NCBI GenBank assembly: GCA_000432775.1
Contig: HF990323.1
Coordinates: 1-36,086 of the forward strand
Source: Alistipes sp. CAG:831
Lineage (GTDB): Bacteria; Bacteroidota; Bacteroidia; Bacteroidales; UBA932
Direction: 5' to 3'
DNA length: 36,086 bases
Below the pieces are notes generated by a model. That model saw only the letters and a program-made list of their open reading frames with translations, did no database searches and was not told the DNA's origin. Position 1 is the stretch's first letter, and every line of letters starts with the position of its first letter. This document shows positions 1-8,954 of the stretch, piece after piece. The position numbers and the translations under genes were made by a program.

Positions 1-38
1 TACAACCTTATTAATCACTAACTCTTAATTTATCCTTT

Positions 39-3000
39 ATGAAAAAGACCAAGCTATTACTGACAGCTCTGTTACTGCTGATAACTGCCGCGGCCTACGC
101 GCAGGACATTACAGTTACAGGTACTGTTACAGACGCTGGCACCGGTGAGACCATCGTCGGTGCTTCTGTCGTACTTAAAGGGAGCACTGCCCACTGGACC
201 ATGACCGATGATCAGGGCGCCTACTCTCTCACCGTTCCTTCCGACGGTGTTCTCGAAGTGACGTTCCTGGGTTATACCACGCAGGAGATTCCAATTAACG
301 GACGCACGTCCATCAATGTGGAGCTATCCCCGGAAGCCACTACCCTGGATGACGTGATCGTAGTTGCTTACGGTACGGCCACCAAGGAGTCACTGACGGG
401 TGCGGTCTCCACCGTGAGATCAGAGGCCATTGAGAGAAGGCCCATTTCATCCGCTACCGCCGCCCTTGAAGGAACAGTGGCCGGTGTGCAGATCAACAAC
501 TCCTACGGAGAGCCCGGCTCGGATCCCGACATCCGTATCCGCGGATTCAACTCCATATCCGGCTCCAACTCTCCTCTGATCGTGCTGGACGGCGTGCCGA
601 TGGGTGGAAACATCTCCGACCTCAACCCTGCGGATATCGCATCCATATCCGTGCTGAAAGACGCCTCCTCCGCAGCACTCTACGGTAACCGGGCCGCCAA
701 CGGTGTAGTGATGATCACCACCAAGGCCGGAAACATCGGAGAAGAGAAACTTACCGTAAACCTGACTATCAATCAGGGATTCTATAACAGAGGAGTGCCC
801 GAATACGACAGGCTCAACTCCGTCCAGTACATGGAGGCTTTCTTCCAGGCTATCCGCAACGGAGAGTATACCAGCAACATGGACAAGTATGCCAGCTACA
901 GCGATGCCAATGCGGCCGCACTGCAGGGCGTGCAGTCCGCTCTGGTGTACAATATCTTCAACAAGAACTGGAGCGAGCTCTACGATGCAAACGGAAAAAT
1001 AGTGTCTGACGCCTACATCCTGCCCGGCATCGCTGAGGACCTTGACTGGTACGAGCCCATGGAAAGACTCGGATACCGTCAGCAGTACAACCTCAACGCC
1101 AGCGGCGGCACCAAGAAGACCTCTTACTTCGTATCGGTCGGATACAACAATGAGAAGGGCTTCATCAAATACTCCGACGGCGAGCGTCTGACCGGAAGGG
1201 CCAATGTATCGGCACAGCCTGTCAAATGGCTGAAAGTCGGTGCTAATATTGCCGGTTCCCACCAGATCTACCACAGTATGACAGGAGACTCCGGCAACAG
1301 CAGCAACTACAAGAACCCCTTCATGTTCGCCCGTCAGATGGCTCCTATCTATCCTGTGCATCTGCACGATTTGACTACAGGAGACTACGTTCTGGACGAC
1401 ATGGGTAACAAACAGTTCGACGGAGGTGCCGAGCTGGGCCGTCCCCAGTACAACGAACGCCACGTCATCTGGGAGTATGAGCTGGACCAGAACGTATCGT
1501 ACCGTACTACAGTTAATGCCACCGCTTTCGCCGAAATCAACTTCCTGAAAGATTTCAAGTTCAGGGTAAACGGAGACATGAGCATCCGCAACTCACTTGC
1601 CCAGAGCTATGACAACTCCACCATCGGAAACGGAAAGGACCTCGGCCGCATGAGCCAGACCGAATATATGTACAAGAGCTACACCTTCCAGCAGCAGCTG
1701 ATGTGGAACCGCGACTTCGGCAAGCACAACGTCGATGTCCTCCTGGCACACGAGAACTACTGGTACTGGTACAACTACACCTATCTCTTCAAACAGGAGG
1801 AGAAATTCGCAGGGATGATGAATCTCAGCAACTTTACCACCATGAACACCATGACCGGCTATGACAACAACTACAGGACGGAAAGTTACCTGGGCCGCGT
1901 CAAGTACAACTACGACGAGCGCTACTTCATCGAAGGCTCCTACAGGTACGACGGTTCCTCCAGATTCTATCCCGAGAACCGCTGGGGAAGCTTCTGGTCA
2001 GTAGGTGCCAGCTGGGTCATCAGCAGCGAGCCCTGGATGCAGAATGTCAGCTGGATCGACATGCTGAAACTCCGCGCCGCCTACGGAGAGGTAGGACAGG
2101 ACGCCGGTGCCGGCTACTATGCATGGCAGGCTCTCTACACCTCCACCCAGAATGGTCTTTCCGGTGCTGCCTACAAGAGCCAGCTGGCAGCCATGGGAAT
2201 AAGCTGGGAGACATCCCAGTCTGCATCCATCGCCGTAGAGGCCCGCATGTTCAACCGCTGGAACTTCACTTTGGAGTTCTTCAACAAGACCTCCAAGGAC
2301 CTGCTCTTCGATGTCACACTGCCTTCATCAATGGGTTCGACCAGCACAGGTTCCTCCAACCCTGACCAGACCATGAACTTCGGCTCAATAGCCAACGTCG
2401 GACTGGAATTCTCCACGGACGTGGACATTATCCGCAATAGAGACTGGTTGTGGAATGCAGGCCTGAATATCACCACACTGAAAAATACAATCCTCGAGCT
2501 CCCCGACCAGTACGCCGAGGAGGGCCAGATATCCGGAACCAAGAAGTACATGGTAGGCCACGGCATATACGACTTCTGGATGTACAAATACCAGGGCATC
2601 GACCTCAGCGACGGACATGCGCTCTTCAAATTCAATGACAAGGACTACTATATAGATGACCCCAATGTTACCGGTCCCGCCGCAGATAAAGGCGAGGACA
2701 AGACTGAAGCACCCGCCGACGGAGTCAGAGTCATCGACGGAGTCCCTTATGCGACAAGCGTCACCTATGCTGAAAAAGACTGGTCCGGCAGTGCCATACC
2801 TGACTTTTACGGCTCGTTCAACACGTCACTTACCTGGCGCAACTTCACACTGTCAGCACTCATGACATTCCAGGTAGGAGGTCAGATTCTCGACTACTCA
2901 TACGCCAACCTCATGGGAACAAGCACCAGCCCGAGCGCAATGCACGTGGACAACCTGAAAGCTTGGACTCCTGACAACATGGGTACCGGAGTCAGCAAGG

Positions 3001-3296
3001 AGTTCTATCCCGCACTCAACACCCAGTACAATTCCGAGAATTACACTACTTCGGATTTCTTCCTGATTGATGCCAGCTACTTTGTGCTCAAGAACATCAC
3101 CCTGAGCTACCAGCTGCCGCGCAACGTGGTGGAGAAGATGAAGCTGTCCGGATTCGGAATCTCGGTATCCTGCGACAATGCGGTAACCGTCACACAGCGC
3201 AAGGGAATGAACCCCCAGCAGTCATTCAACGGTCTGAACTATAACGCCTATGTACCTGCCCGAATCTTCTCGGTAGGACTCAATCTCAAATTCTAA
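39..3296 (+). CDS. SusC/RagA-family TonB-linked outer membrane transporter
   Basis: This 1085-residue outer-membrane protein should import an oligosaccharide or peptide ligand, using TonB energy, together with the SusD-like lipoprotein encoded next. Residues 1-22 form a signal peptide ending AYAQ. Residues ~25-110 are a carboxypeptidase-regulatory-like beta domain (GTVTDAGTGETIVGASV). The plug follows, with LIVLDGVP (180-187) and the SusC signature SVLKDASSAALYGNRAANG (204-222). The rest is a barrel ending in Phe (GLNLKF). The length is normal for the family. The ATG is chosen because the signal peptide starts there. No sigma/anti-sigma regulator or glycan-degrading enzyme is visible in the window, so the substrate cannot be named. 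Family call is secure; substrate is unknown. Confidence 0.97.
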   Translation: MKKTKLLLTALLLLITAAAYAQDITVTGTVTDAGTGETIVGASVVLKGSTAHWTMTDDQGAYSLTVPSDGVLEVTFLGYTTQEIPINGRTSINVELSPEATTLDDVIVVAYGTATKESLTGAVSTVRSEAIERRPISSATAALEGTVAGVQINNSYGEPGSDPDIRIRGFNSISGSNSPLIVLDGVPMGGNISDLNPADIASISVLKDASSAALYGNRAANGVVMITTKAGNIGEEKLTVNLTINQGFYNRGVPEYDRLNSVQYMEAFFQAIRNGEYTSNMDKYASYSDANAAALQGVQSALVYNIFNKNWSELYDANGKIVSDAYILPGIAEDLDWYEPMERLGYRQQYNLNASGGTKKTSYFVSVGYNNEKGFIKYSDGERLTGRANVSAQPVKWLKVGANIAGSHQIYHSMTGDSGNSSNYKNPFMFARQMAPIYPVHLHDLTTGDYVLDDMGNKQFDGGAELGRPQYNERHVIWEYELDQNVSYRTTVNATAFAEINFLKDFKFRVNGDMSIRNSLAQSYDNSTIGNGKDLGRMSQTEYMYKSYTFQQQLMWNRDFGKHNVDVLLAHENYWYWYNYTYLFKQEEKFAGMMNLSNFTTMNTMTGYDNNYRTESYLGRVKYNYDERYFIEGSYRYDGSSRFYPENRWGSFWSVGASWVISSEPWMQNVSWIDMLKLRAAYGEVGQDAGAGYYAWQALYTSTQNGLSGAAYKSQLAAMGISWETSQSASIAVEARMFNRWNFTLEFFNKTSKDLLFDVTLPSSMGSTSTGSSNPDQTMNFGSIANVGLEFSTDVDIIRNRDWLWNAGLNITTLKNTILELPDQYAEEGQISGTKKYMVGHGIYDFWMYKYQGIDLSDGHALFKFNDKDYYIDDPNVTGPAADKGEDKTEAPADGVRVIDGVPYATSVTYAEKDWSGSAIPDFYGSFNTSLTWRNFTLSALMTFQVGGQILDYSYANLMGTSTSPSAMHVDNLKAWTPDNMGTGVSKEFYPALNTQYNSENYTTSDFFLIDASYFVLKNITLSYQLPRNVVEKMKLSGFGISVSCDNAVTVTQRKGMNPQQSFNGLNYNAYVPARIFSVGLNLKF

Positions 3297-3332
3297 GTAC
3301 AACTGAGAATCAACCAATTAAACACAGATAGA

Positions 3333-4895
3333 ATGAAAACGATATACAAGATACTGATTTCAGCGGCAGTGGCTGCAACCTGCTGGTCCTGCTCCAAGGA
3401 CTATCTGGACACCTACCCCACATCCTCCACTTCCGCAGCCACCATCTTCGAGACCACCGAGAACGCGAAGCTGGCAGTCAACGGCATCGCAAGGATCATG
3501 ACCTCACAGCATCTGTCCACACAGGGATTCTGCGGTGAAGGAACCATCAAGTACATGTTCGGAGAATTCCCCGGAGAGAATTATTCCATCCCCAATCTGA
3601 CCGGATGGTCCACAGTGCTCAACAACGAGTACATCACCAGGAACACCTCCTCCTACACCTACTACCCATGGTTCTACTACTACATGATGATAGGCAATGC
3701 GAACGAGATTCTGCGCAATATCGACGCAGCCGAAGGTCCTCAGGCTGAAAAGGATTTCATCACAGCCCAGGCCCTCACTTTCAGGGCATACGCCTACACC
3801 ATGCTGGTTCAGCTCTACTGCTACAGGTGGGCTGACTCTGAGAACGGTACGGCAGTCAGCAAGCTCAACAACGGTCTTGTGCTCAGGACTGAGGAGAATA
3901 TGGACAACACCGATGTGCCTCTTTCTTCGTCAGGCGCCGTGTACGAGCTGATTTACTCCGACCTGCAGAGAGCCGTGGATCTCTTCACATCATGCGGAAT
4001 CGACAGGGATCCCGATGACCTCTGGCTCCCCAACATAGATGTCGCCAATGCCACATGGGCCAGAGCAGCCCTCAGCAAACAGGACTATGCCACAGCCTTG
4101 GAGAAAGCCACTCTTGCCAAAGCCGACTATCCTCTCATGACCAATGACGAGTACCAGTCAGGGTTCAACGCCCCCAATCAGGAATGGATTTTCGGCAGCT
4201 TCGGAGGCTCCGAGGAAAACCTCTACTACTACAGTTACTTTGCATATGTAGGCTACGACGCAGGATCCAGCCGCGTCCGTGGAAATCCCAGCTGCATCAG
4301 CCGCGAGCTCTTCGAGGAGATACCCGCAACAGATATCCGCAAGGGAATGTACCTCGATCCCATTTCCGAGGATAACTACAGCAGTTCCAACGGTGAGCTT
4401 ACTAATGATGATCTGATTGCCGAGTACAAGACAAAGTATCCCTCGATCACATCCGCCCACAAATTAGCAGCCTACAATCAGCTGAAGGTCGGCGTGGCCG
4501 GCACTCCCGGTATAGGATACCTCAACCACTTCCGCAGCGCGGAGATGTATCTGATTATAGCAGAGTCCAATTACTTCCTCAGCAACGAACAAGCTGCCAG
4601 GGAAGCTATGAACGAGCTCACCCGTGACAGCGGAAGAGACCCTCAGTACAACTGCGATGCCTCTGGAGAAGCCCTTCTGGACGAAATCAAGCTCTACTGG
4701 GATATCGAGCTGTTCCTCGAAGGTTTCGACTGGTTCAACAAGAAAAGGTGGAACGAGCCTCTGGTACGTCACTCCTTTGATGAAGGAGGTAATTTCAACA
4801 GCCTGATGTCAAACGACAGGGATGTAGAGTTCGGCAACAGATGGACATACGTAACTCCTCTGATTGAGATCCAGTACAACAGAGCCCTCCAATAA
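3333..4895 (+). CDS. SusD/RagB-family nutrient-binding lipoprotein
   Basis: This 520-residue surface lipoprotein is the ligand-capturing lid partner of the upstream SusC-like transporter, 36 bases away and almost certainly co-transcribed. The N-terminus is a lipoprotein signal with the lipidated Cys at residue 20 (ATCWSC). The N-terminal region (DYLDTYPTSS, later AEGPQAEKDFITAQALTFRAYAYTML) matches the SusD TPR-like fold. Near residues 458-473 lies the typical C-terminal SusD motif (LFLEGFDWFNKKRW). The protein is full length and intact. What it binds cannot be read from the sequence, because no degradative gene follows; transcription stops at a hairpin about 40 bases downstream. Confidence 0.96.
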   Translation: MKTIYKILISAAVAATCWSCSKDYLDTYPTSSTSAATIFETTENAKLAVNGIARIMTSQHLSTQGFCGEGTIKYMFGEFPGENYSIPNLTGWSTVLNNEYITRNTSSYTYYPWFYYYMMIGNANEILRNIDAAEGPQAEKDFITAQALTFRAYAYTMLVQLYCYRWADSENGTAVSKLNNGLVLRTEENMDNTDVPLSSSGAVYELIYSDLQRAVDLFTSCGIDRDPDDLWLPNIDVANATWARAALSKQDYATALEKATLAKADYPLMTNDEYQSGFNAPNQEWIFGSFGGSEENLYYYSYFAYVGYDAGSSRVRGNPSCISRELFEEIPATDIRKGMYLDPISEDNYSSSNGELTNDDLIAEYKTKYPSITSAHKLAAYNQLKVGVAGTPGIGYLNHFRSAEMYLIIAESNYFLSNEQAAREAMNELTRDSGRDPQYNCDASGEALLDEIKLYWDIELFLEGFDWFNKKRWNEPLVRHSFDEGGNFNSLMSNDRDVEFGNRWTYVTPLIEIQYNRALQ

Positions 4896-4935
4896 AGCAA
4901 ATCTTGACTGACAATAAACTTTTTCATGTACGAGT

Positions 4936-4969
4936 GAGGCCGTACCGGAGTAAATTCCGATACGGCCTC
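4936..4969 (+). terminator. Hairpin terminator after susD-like gene
   Basis: Arms at 4936-4949 and 4956-4969 pair over 14 bases with one mismatch (GAGGCCGTACCGGA against TCCGATACGGCCTC) around a 6-base loop. A weak pyrimidine stretch TTCTCT follows. The hairpin sits between the SusC/D pair and the convergent S4 gene, so it may end both transcripts. Confidence 0.7.
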
Positions 4970-5002
4970 TTCTCTATTATGTATCAACGCCAATCCCCGT
5001 TT

Positions 5003-5386
5003 CTACAGAAGCTCGTCCATCAGCCGGTCCAGATCGCGCCTCTCCTTCTTGGTCGGGCGTCCTGTGCCGCGGTCGCGGCGGATATAGACGGTCTCGAAGG
5101 GAGCGTTGAGCTTGTCCAGCTCCTCCTGGGGGGTGATGTCCTCGGCGAACTCGGGCACGAGCTTGGCTCCTACCCTGTTGCCTATCGGAACGATTACCCG
5201 GTACTGGAAGTGGACACTGCCCTTGCGTACCGACACGGTGTCACCTGCCTTGACATCCCTGGAAGCCTTGGCCTCCGCCCCGTTGACACTGACCTTGCCG
5301 CTGCGGCAGGCATCGGCCGCCTCGGTGCGGGTCTTGTAGACGCGGATGGACCAGAGAAACTTGTCTATGCGTACCTGCTGTTCCAT
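5003..5386 (-). CDS. S4-domain RNA-binding protein, Hsp15 (HslR)-like
   Basis: This 127-residue cytoplasmic protein begins with an S4 RNA-binding domain (residues ~4-60: RIDKFLWSIRVYKTRTEAADACRSGKV, then VNGAEAKASRDVKAGD). It has a basic C-terminal tail (RRDRGTGRPTKKERRDLDR). The length and domain order match Hsp15. In E. coli Hsp15 rescues stalled 50S subunits carrying peptidyl-tRNA; that role is inferred here only from family. It is last in a minus-strand operon, 11 bases after manA. Peptidyl-tRNA hydrolase, with a related rescue theme, lies ~2.4 kb away on the same strand but in a separate unit. Confidence 0.88.
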   Translation of the reverse strand: MEQQVRIDKFLWSIRVYKTRTEAADACRSGKVSVNGAEAKASRDVKAGDTVSVRKGSVHFQYRVIVPIGNRVGAKLVPEFAEDITPQEELDKLNAPFETVYIRRDRGTGRPTKKERRDLDRLMDELL

Positions 5387-5397
5387 TGTCCTGCCTC

Positions 5398-6423
5398 CTA
5401 CTCCTTTATATAACTGTCCTTCTCCTCAGTCCTGCCGACATAGACTTCCATCAGCCGCGTCCCGGCCGTGATGGCCGAAAGGGTGAAGTCCGACATGGCG
5501 GCCGGTATCAGCACCCACTCCCCGCGCAGCAGAGGTGTCGGCTGAGATGTATCCGAAGGCGTAATCACCGCCTCACCCTCGAGGCAGCAGTACAGCAGAA
5601 AGCTCTCATAGCGGTCGGGCCATATCCTGAGCGGGTCCGTCAGCAACAGTTCGTTGGCCGTGAAATACCTGCACTCCACGAGTTTCTTCGAAGGGGCAGA
5701 ACCTCCGGAGTGCACGAAGCCCGCTCCGTCATATTTGCTGTAGTTGATACAGCTAAGAGCCTGGTCCACATGCATCTGCCGGGCCGTGGCCGGATTGTTC
5801 TCCCGGCCCCAGTCGTAGATGCGGTAGGTAACGTCGGAGAGCTGCTGGATCTCGGCTATCACCAGCCCGCCTCCGGCCGAGTGGACGGTACCCGCCTCGA
5901 TGAAGAAGAAGTCTCCCTTCTTTGGAGTCACCACATTCAATACCTCCTCGAGAGTACCTGCCGCGCAGCGGTCCAGGAACTCGTGCATATCCAGGTCCTT
6001 GTTGAAGCCCATGTAGATACGTGCTGTAGGATCGGCCTCCAGCACATACCAGGCCTCGGTCTTGCCATAGGAGTTGTGACGGTCGAAGGCGGTCTCGTCA
6101 TCGGGATGGACCTGTACGGAAAGCCTCTCCTGGATGTCAAGGAGTTTGACCAGCACCGGAAATTCATTGCCGAAACGCTTGTAGTTGTCCTCACCTACTA
6201 TCTCGTCCATATAGGTCTCGATGACATCGAAGAGGGGATTGTCCTCCAGCCAGCCGTTCTCTATCACCGAACTGTCATCCTCGAAACCGGAGACCTCCCA
6301 GCTCTCCCCTATCACAGCATCGGGATCGAAGGGCTTGTGAAACTGAGCGGCCAGACGGCGGCCTCCCCAGACCCTTTCCCTCGGCTGGGGTATGAACTTA
6401 ATGGGATATATCGCTTTTTTCAT
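5398..6423 (-). CDS. manA: Class I mannose-6-phosphate isomerase
   Basis: Interconverts fructose-6-phosphate and mannose-6-phosphate, feeding GDP-mannose and glycan synthesis or mannose catabolism. The protein has 341 residues. The cupin metal ligands are visible: Q104 and H106 in SVQVHPDDE, E123 in KTEAWYVL, and H181 in AGTVHSAGGG. It is of the short bacterial type-I length. The ATG at 6423 lies inside the end of the upstream CPBP gene (26-base overlap), so the two are translationally linked; the S4 gene follows after 11 bases. The C-terminal region (LEGEAVITPSD, RGEWVLIPAAM) is the usual second cupin half. Confidence 0.95.
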   Translation of the reverse strand: MKKAIYPIKFIPQPRERVWGGRRLAAQFHKPFDPDAVIGESWEVSGFEDDSSVIENGWLEDNPLFDVIETYMDEIVGEDNYKRFGNEFPVLVKLLDIQERLSVQVHPDDETAFDRHNSYGKTEAWYVLEADPTARIYMGFNKDLDMHEFLDRCAAGTLEEVLNVVTPKKGDFFFIEAGTVHSAGGGLVIAEIQQLSDVTYRIYDWGRENNPATARQMHVDQALSCINYSKYDGAGFVHSGGSAPSKKLVECRYFTANELLLTDPLRIWPDRYESFLLYCCLEGEAVITPSDTSQPTPLLRGEWVLIPAAMSDFTLSAITAGTRLMEVYVGRTEEKDSYIKE

Positions 6424-7303
6424 CTGAAATGTATTTGTTTATCAATCCTATGCCGGCAGCCAGCACCAGAGCGGAGACGGCAAGCAGTATGTAAGTCAAC
6501 TGAGGACCAAACATGCTCTGCATAGTCTCATCGGAAACAACTTCCGGGCCGAAAAATGCAGCCACCATGATGGTCAGGGTATTGTTGAGCGAATGCATGG
6601 CTACCACTGTCCAATAACTGCGGGTACGCACGTATATCCATCCGAAAAGACAGCCCATCACGAAAGCCGGAAGAGCCTGCCAGGGATTGAGGTGGGCTAT
6701 GCCGAAAAGCACCGACGACCACAGGATCGCCCACCAGGTATCCATCCTCCGCATCAGCCCGGTAAGGATGACTCCGCGGAAGAGAAATTCCTCCAGCAAT
6801 GGAGCCAGCACGCTCATAATCAGCAAATTGAAAACAATATTTGTTCCGTACATCTGCTCCAGCGCGCTGCTGAACCACTCCGGCATCTCCATTCCCTCCG
6901 GCAGGCTGCTGATAAGGATGATGACGGCAAGCTCCAGCAGAATCACAACAGGGATGAATGCCCACAGCCCCATCCTTCCGAAACGGGGCCGGTCCAGACG
7001 GATGCTGTCATACTCCGGAAGCTGCTCTCCCAGAGGACTGTTCAGCCGCCGCAAGCCCTTCCAGTACAGATACATCAGAGGGAAGATATAGGCCAATGTA
7101 TAGGTCAGTGGCAATGCGGCCGTCTCAAATGCCTGATACTTTTCATTGTCAGACAGTTCCCCGCTGCCAAAGTCATATCCGACAAAGCCATTGAATATAA
7201 CCAGCTGCAGCATGGCCGCCGCGAACTGTCCTCCCGCAAACAGAAGCAGTATCAGCCATGACTGCTTCAGATCCGGAAGGGAATACATCAGTTTTCTAAG
7301 CAT
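6398..7303 (-). CDS. CPBP-family intramembrane glutamic endopeptidase
   Basis: This 301-residue polytopic membrane protein belongs to the CPBP/Abi (CAAX-protease-like) family. The signature motifs are present: EExxxR (E171, E172, R176 in LLEEFLFRG), H204 in GIAHLNPW, and H237/N241 in MHSLNN. Hydrophobic segments at about 15-38, 65-82, 113-133, 155-170, 190-225 and 240-290 suggest about seven to eight helices. Substrates of bacterial CPBP proteins are mostly unknown; members process CAAX-like or peptide substrates or act in bacteriocin immunity. It heads the minus-strand operon with manA and the S4 gene. A -7 box at 7330-7337 lies 27 bases upstream. Confidence 0.9.
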   Translation of the reverse strand: MLRKLMYSLPDLKQSWLILLLFAGGQFAAAMLQLVIFNGFVGYDFGSGELSDNEKYQAFETAALPLTYTLAYIFPLMYLYWKGLRRLNSPLGEQLPEYDSIRLDRPRFGRMGLWAFIPVVILLELAVIILISSLPEGMEMPEWFSSALEQMYGTNIVFNLLIMSVLAPLLEEFLFRGVILTGLMRRMDTWWAILWSSVLFGIAHLNPWQALPAFVMGCLFGWIYVRTRSYWTVVAMHSLNNTLTIMVAAFFGPEVVSDETMQSMFGPQLTYILLAVSALVLAAGIGLINKYISDEKSDISH

Positions 7304-7329
7304 GAGATATCAGGTTTTCAAAAATTTTT

Positions 7330-7337
7330 CAAAGATA
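7330..7337 (-). promoter_or_regulatory. -7 promoter box for the CPBP-manA-S4 operon
   Basis: The minus strand reads TATCTTTG, a perfect match to the Bacteroidota -7 consensus TAnnTTTG. It lies ~27 bases before the CPBP start codon. No clear -33 TTTG is seen; its position would fall on the opposing -7 box at 7350-7357. Confidence 0.6.
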
Positions 7338-7349
7338 CGCAATTAATGA

Positions 7350-7357
7350 TAACTTTG
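7350..7357 (+). promoter_or_regulatory. -7 promoter box for the FtsB/DivIC-like gene
   Basis: TAACTTTG matches TAnnTTTG exactly. It ends only 5 bases before the ATG at 7363, so the mRNA would be leaderless or nearly so. The -33 region would overlap the minus-strand -7 box at 7330-7337. Confidence 0.6.
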
Positions 7358-7362
7358 CATTC

Positions 7363-7755
7363 ATGGAAGAAGAAGTACCTTACAATAAAAGACAGGATGA
7401 CACCGGAAACTCCACGGACACCGGGACCGGTTCCGCCGTGGAGCAAGATTCCGTGAAGCAGAATGGGCATCCCCGTAAGAAGTTGGTAAAAGTACTGACA
7501 AACAAGTACTTCATAGTCACTTTCATATTCGCTGTAATAGTCCTTTTCGTAGACCGAAACAACCTAATCCGCTGGGCCGGAGACTATCTTGAGGTACTGC
7601 GGCAGGAAAGAGTCATCCGACAGTATGGCCGGGACATCGAGGAACTGGACCGCAAGCTGGACCAGCTGACCTCGGACCAGGACTCACTGGAAAAATACGC
7701 CAGGGAACAGTTCTACTTCCACCGGGAGGACGAGGAAGTCTTTATTGTCGATTGA
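7363..7755 (+). CDS. Septum formation initiator family protein (FtsB/DivIC-like)
   Basis: This 130-residue bitopic membrane protein probably takes part in the divisome FtsQ/FtsL/FtsB (DivIB/FtsL/DivIC) subcomplex. Residues 1-43 are a polar cytoplasmic tail. A single hydrophobic helix follows at ~47-65 (YFIVTFIFAVIVLFV). Then comes a coiled coil (IRQYGRDIEELDRKLDQLTSDQDSLEKYAREQF) and the family-typical ending FYFHREDEEVFIVD. The last 14 bases overlap the convergent pth gene. Start chosen at 7363 because the promoter box ends just before it. Family assignment is good; whether it is FtsB or DivIC is a naming choice. Confidence 0.87.
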   Translation: MEEEVPYNKRQDDTGNSTDTGTGSAVEQDSVKQNGHPRKKLVKVLTNKYFIVTFIFAVIVLFVDRNNLIRWAGDYLEVLRQERVIRQYGRDIEELDRKLDQLTSDQDSLEKYAREQFYFHREDEEVFIVD

Positions 7756-8305
7756 ACTGAGTCATGGTCCGCTCAATGCCGGCCAGCCCGAAGGACTTGA
7801 CGGCCTCCACCGCCCTCTCCCATATCTCCGGAAGCTGCTTCTGCTCCTCCTCATCCCATTTCCCCAGCACGAAATCCACCTGAGGGCCGCGTCCCACATG
7901 AGAGCCGATGCCCACCCTGAGACGGGGATACTCCTGAGTTCCGAGCATTTCCGCGATATTGGCCAGACCGTTGTGGCCTCCCGCACTGCCTCCCTTCCGC
8001 ATGCGCAGCGCTCCGAACGGCAGGTTCATGTCGTCCGCTATCACCAGCAGGTTCTCCACAGGGATATTTTTCTTATCCAGCCAGTAGGCCACGGCCTTGC
8101 CGCTAAGGTTCATATAGGTCGAGGGCTTGAGCAGGACGAAGGTACGGCCCTTGAGCCTGATCTCCGCCATGTCGCCGTAACGTACTGTCGTAAAAAGAGT
8201 ATTGGACGCCTGAGCCCAGGTGTCCAATACCGAAAATCCCATATTGTGGCGGGTACCGACATATTCGTACCCGATATTTCCCAATCCGACTATGAGATAT
8301 GTCAT
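7742..8305 (-). CDS. pth: Peptidyl-tRNA hydrolase
   Basis: Cleaves the ester bond of peptidyl-tRNA released from stalled ribosomes, recycling tRNA in the cytoplasm. The protein has 187 residues, normal for bacterial Pth. Conserved features are visible: N10 and the catalytic H20 (VGLGNIGYEYVGTRHNMGF), the DDMNLPFGALRMRKGGSAGGHNGL block with catalytic Asp and substrate-binding Asn, and PRLRVGIG. The usual GNPG is GNIG here, which I recall as common in Bacteroidota. It follows rplY by 11 bases, the widespread ctc-pth arrangement, and should share the rplY promoter. Confidence 0.96.
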   Translation of the reverse strand: MTYLIVGLGNIGYEYVGTRHNMGFSVLDTWAQASNTLFTTVRYGDMAEIRLKGRTFVLLKPSTYMNLSGKAVAYWLDKKNIPVENLLVIADDMNLPFGALRMRKGGSAGGHNGLANIAEMLGTQEYPRLRVGIGSHVGRGPQVDFVLGKWDEEEQKQLPEIWERAVEAVKSFGLAGIERTMTQFNRQ

Positions 8306-8316
8306 GAGCGGGATGA

Positions 8317-8928
8317 TTACTCAGCTGCGGGTGCTGCTGCCTCCTCTGCAGAAGCCTCCTCGTCACCGGCACCGGCCATTGCGGCACGAGTGTGCTTAAC
8401 TGTGCAGACTCCTGTAGTCTTGGGGCTTACAATCTGGATGCCCTCGTAGGAAAGGTCACCGGCTGTAATCTGCTTGCCGAGCCTGAGGTTGGTGATGTCG
8501 ATATCGAGCACATCAGGTATCTGGTCGGGCAGTCCGCATACCCTGAGCTTGCGGGCCTCGATGAGGAGCTTACCGCCGGCCTTCACTCCGATGCAGTTGC
8601 CGAAGATGTTCAGAGGCACGTTGATGGTCACGGGCTTGTCAGCCGAGATGGCCAGGAAGTCAGCATGGATGGTATTGTCAGTTACAGGGTGGAACTGAAG
8701 CTCGTGAAGGATAGCCAGATAGTTCTTGCCATCGATGTCGAGGTCCACGATGTAACTGTTGGGAGTGTGGGTGAGAGCCTTGAGGTCTCTTGCATCTACA
8801 GAGAAGAGAACGTTCTCGATTCCGTTGCCGTAGAGATTGCAGGGTACCTGACCCTCTCTGCGGATGCTCTTGGTGAGCGACTTACGGCCCTTAGTCCTGG
8901 CCGTACCATGTAAGGCAATGTGTTTCAT
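8317..8928 (-). CDS. rplY: 50S ribosomal protein L25 / general stress protein Ctc
   Basis: Binds 5S rRNA in the large ribosomal subunit. The 203-residue protein is the long Ctc/TL5 type. The N-terminal L25 domain covers ~1-95 (GTARTKGRKSLTKSIRREGQVPCNLYG; FHPVTDNTIHADFLAI). A C-terminal beta domain follows (KPVTINVPLNIFGNCIGVKAGGKL; LDIDITNLRLG), and an Ala/Glu-rich tail (residues ~185-203, GDEEASAEEAAAPAAE) ends it. It is the first gene of the rplY-pth unit. A strong promoter and a ~75-base leader with two stem-loops precede it. Confidence 0.96.
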   Translation of the reverse strand: MKHIALHGTARTKGRKSLTKSIRREGQVPCNLYGNGIENVLFSVDARDLKALTHTPNSYIVDLDIDGKNYLAILHELQFHPVTDNTIHADFLAISADKPVTINVPLNIFGNCIGVKAGGKLLIEARKLRVCGLPDQIPDVLDIDITNLRLGKQITAGDLSYEGIQIVSPKTTGVCTVKHTRAAMAGAGDEEASAEEAAAPAAE

Positions 8929-8954
8929 GATATTAATTTAAAAAGTGTTACTCA

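Noticed and set aside
447..1463. 338-codon minus-strand frame inside the SusC gene
   Set aside because: Low-complexity Val/Gly/His-rich shadow frame; the SusC signature on the plus strand covers the same bases.
5386..6525. 379-codon plus-strand open frame opposite manA
   Set aside because: It mirrors the GC-rich manA coding region, has an Arg/His/Pro-rich sequence with no family features, and manA is fully supported by metal-site motifs.
8270..8305. GNIG in place of GNPG at the Pth active site as a possible defect
   Set aside because: N10 and H20 are present, and I recall the same GNIG in other Bacteroidota Pth proteins, so it is probably lineage-typical.
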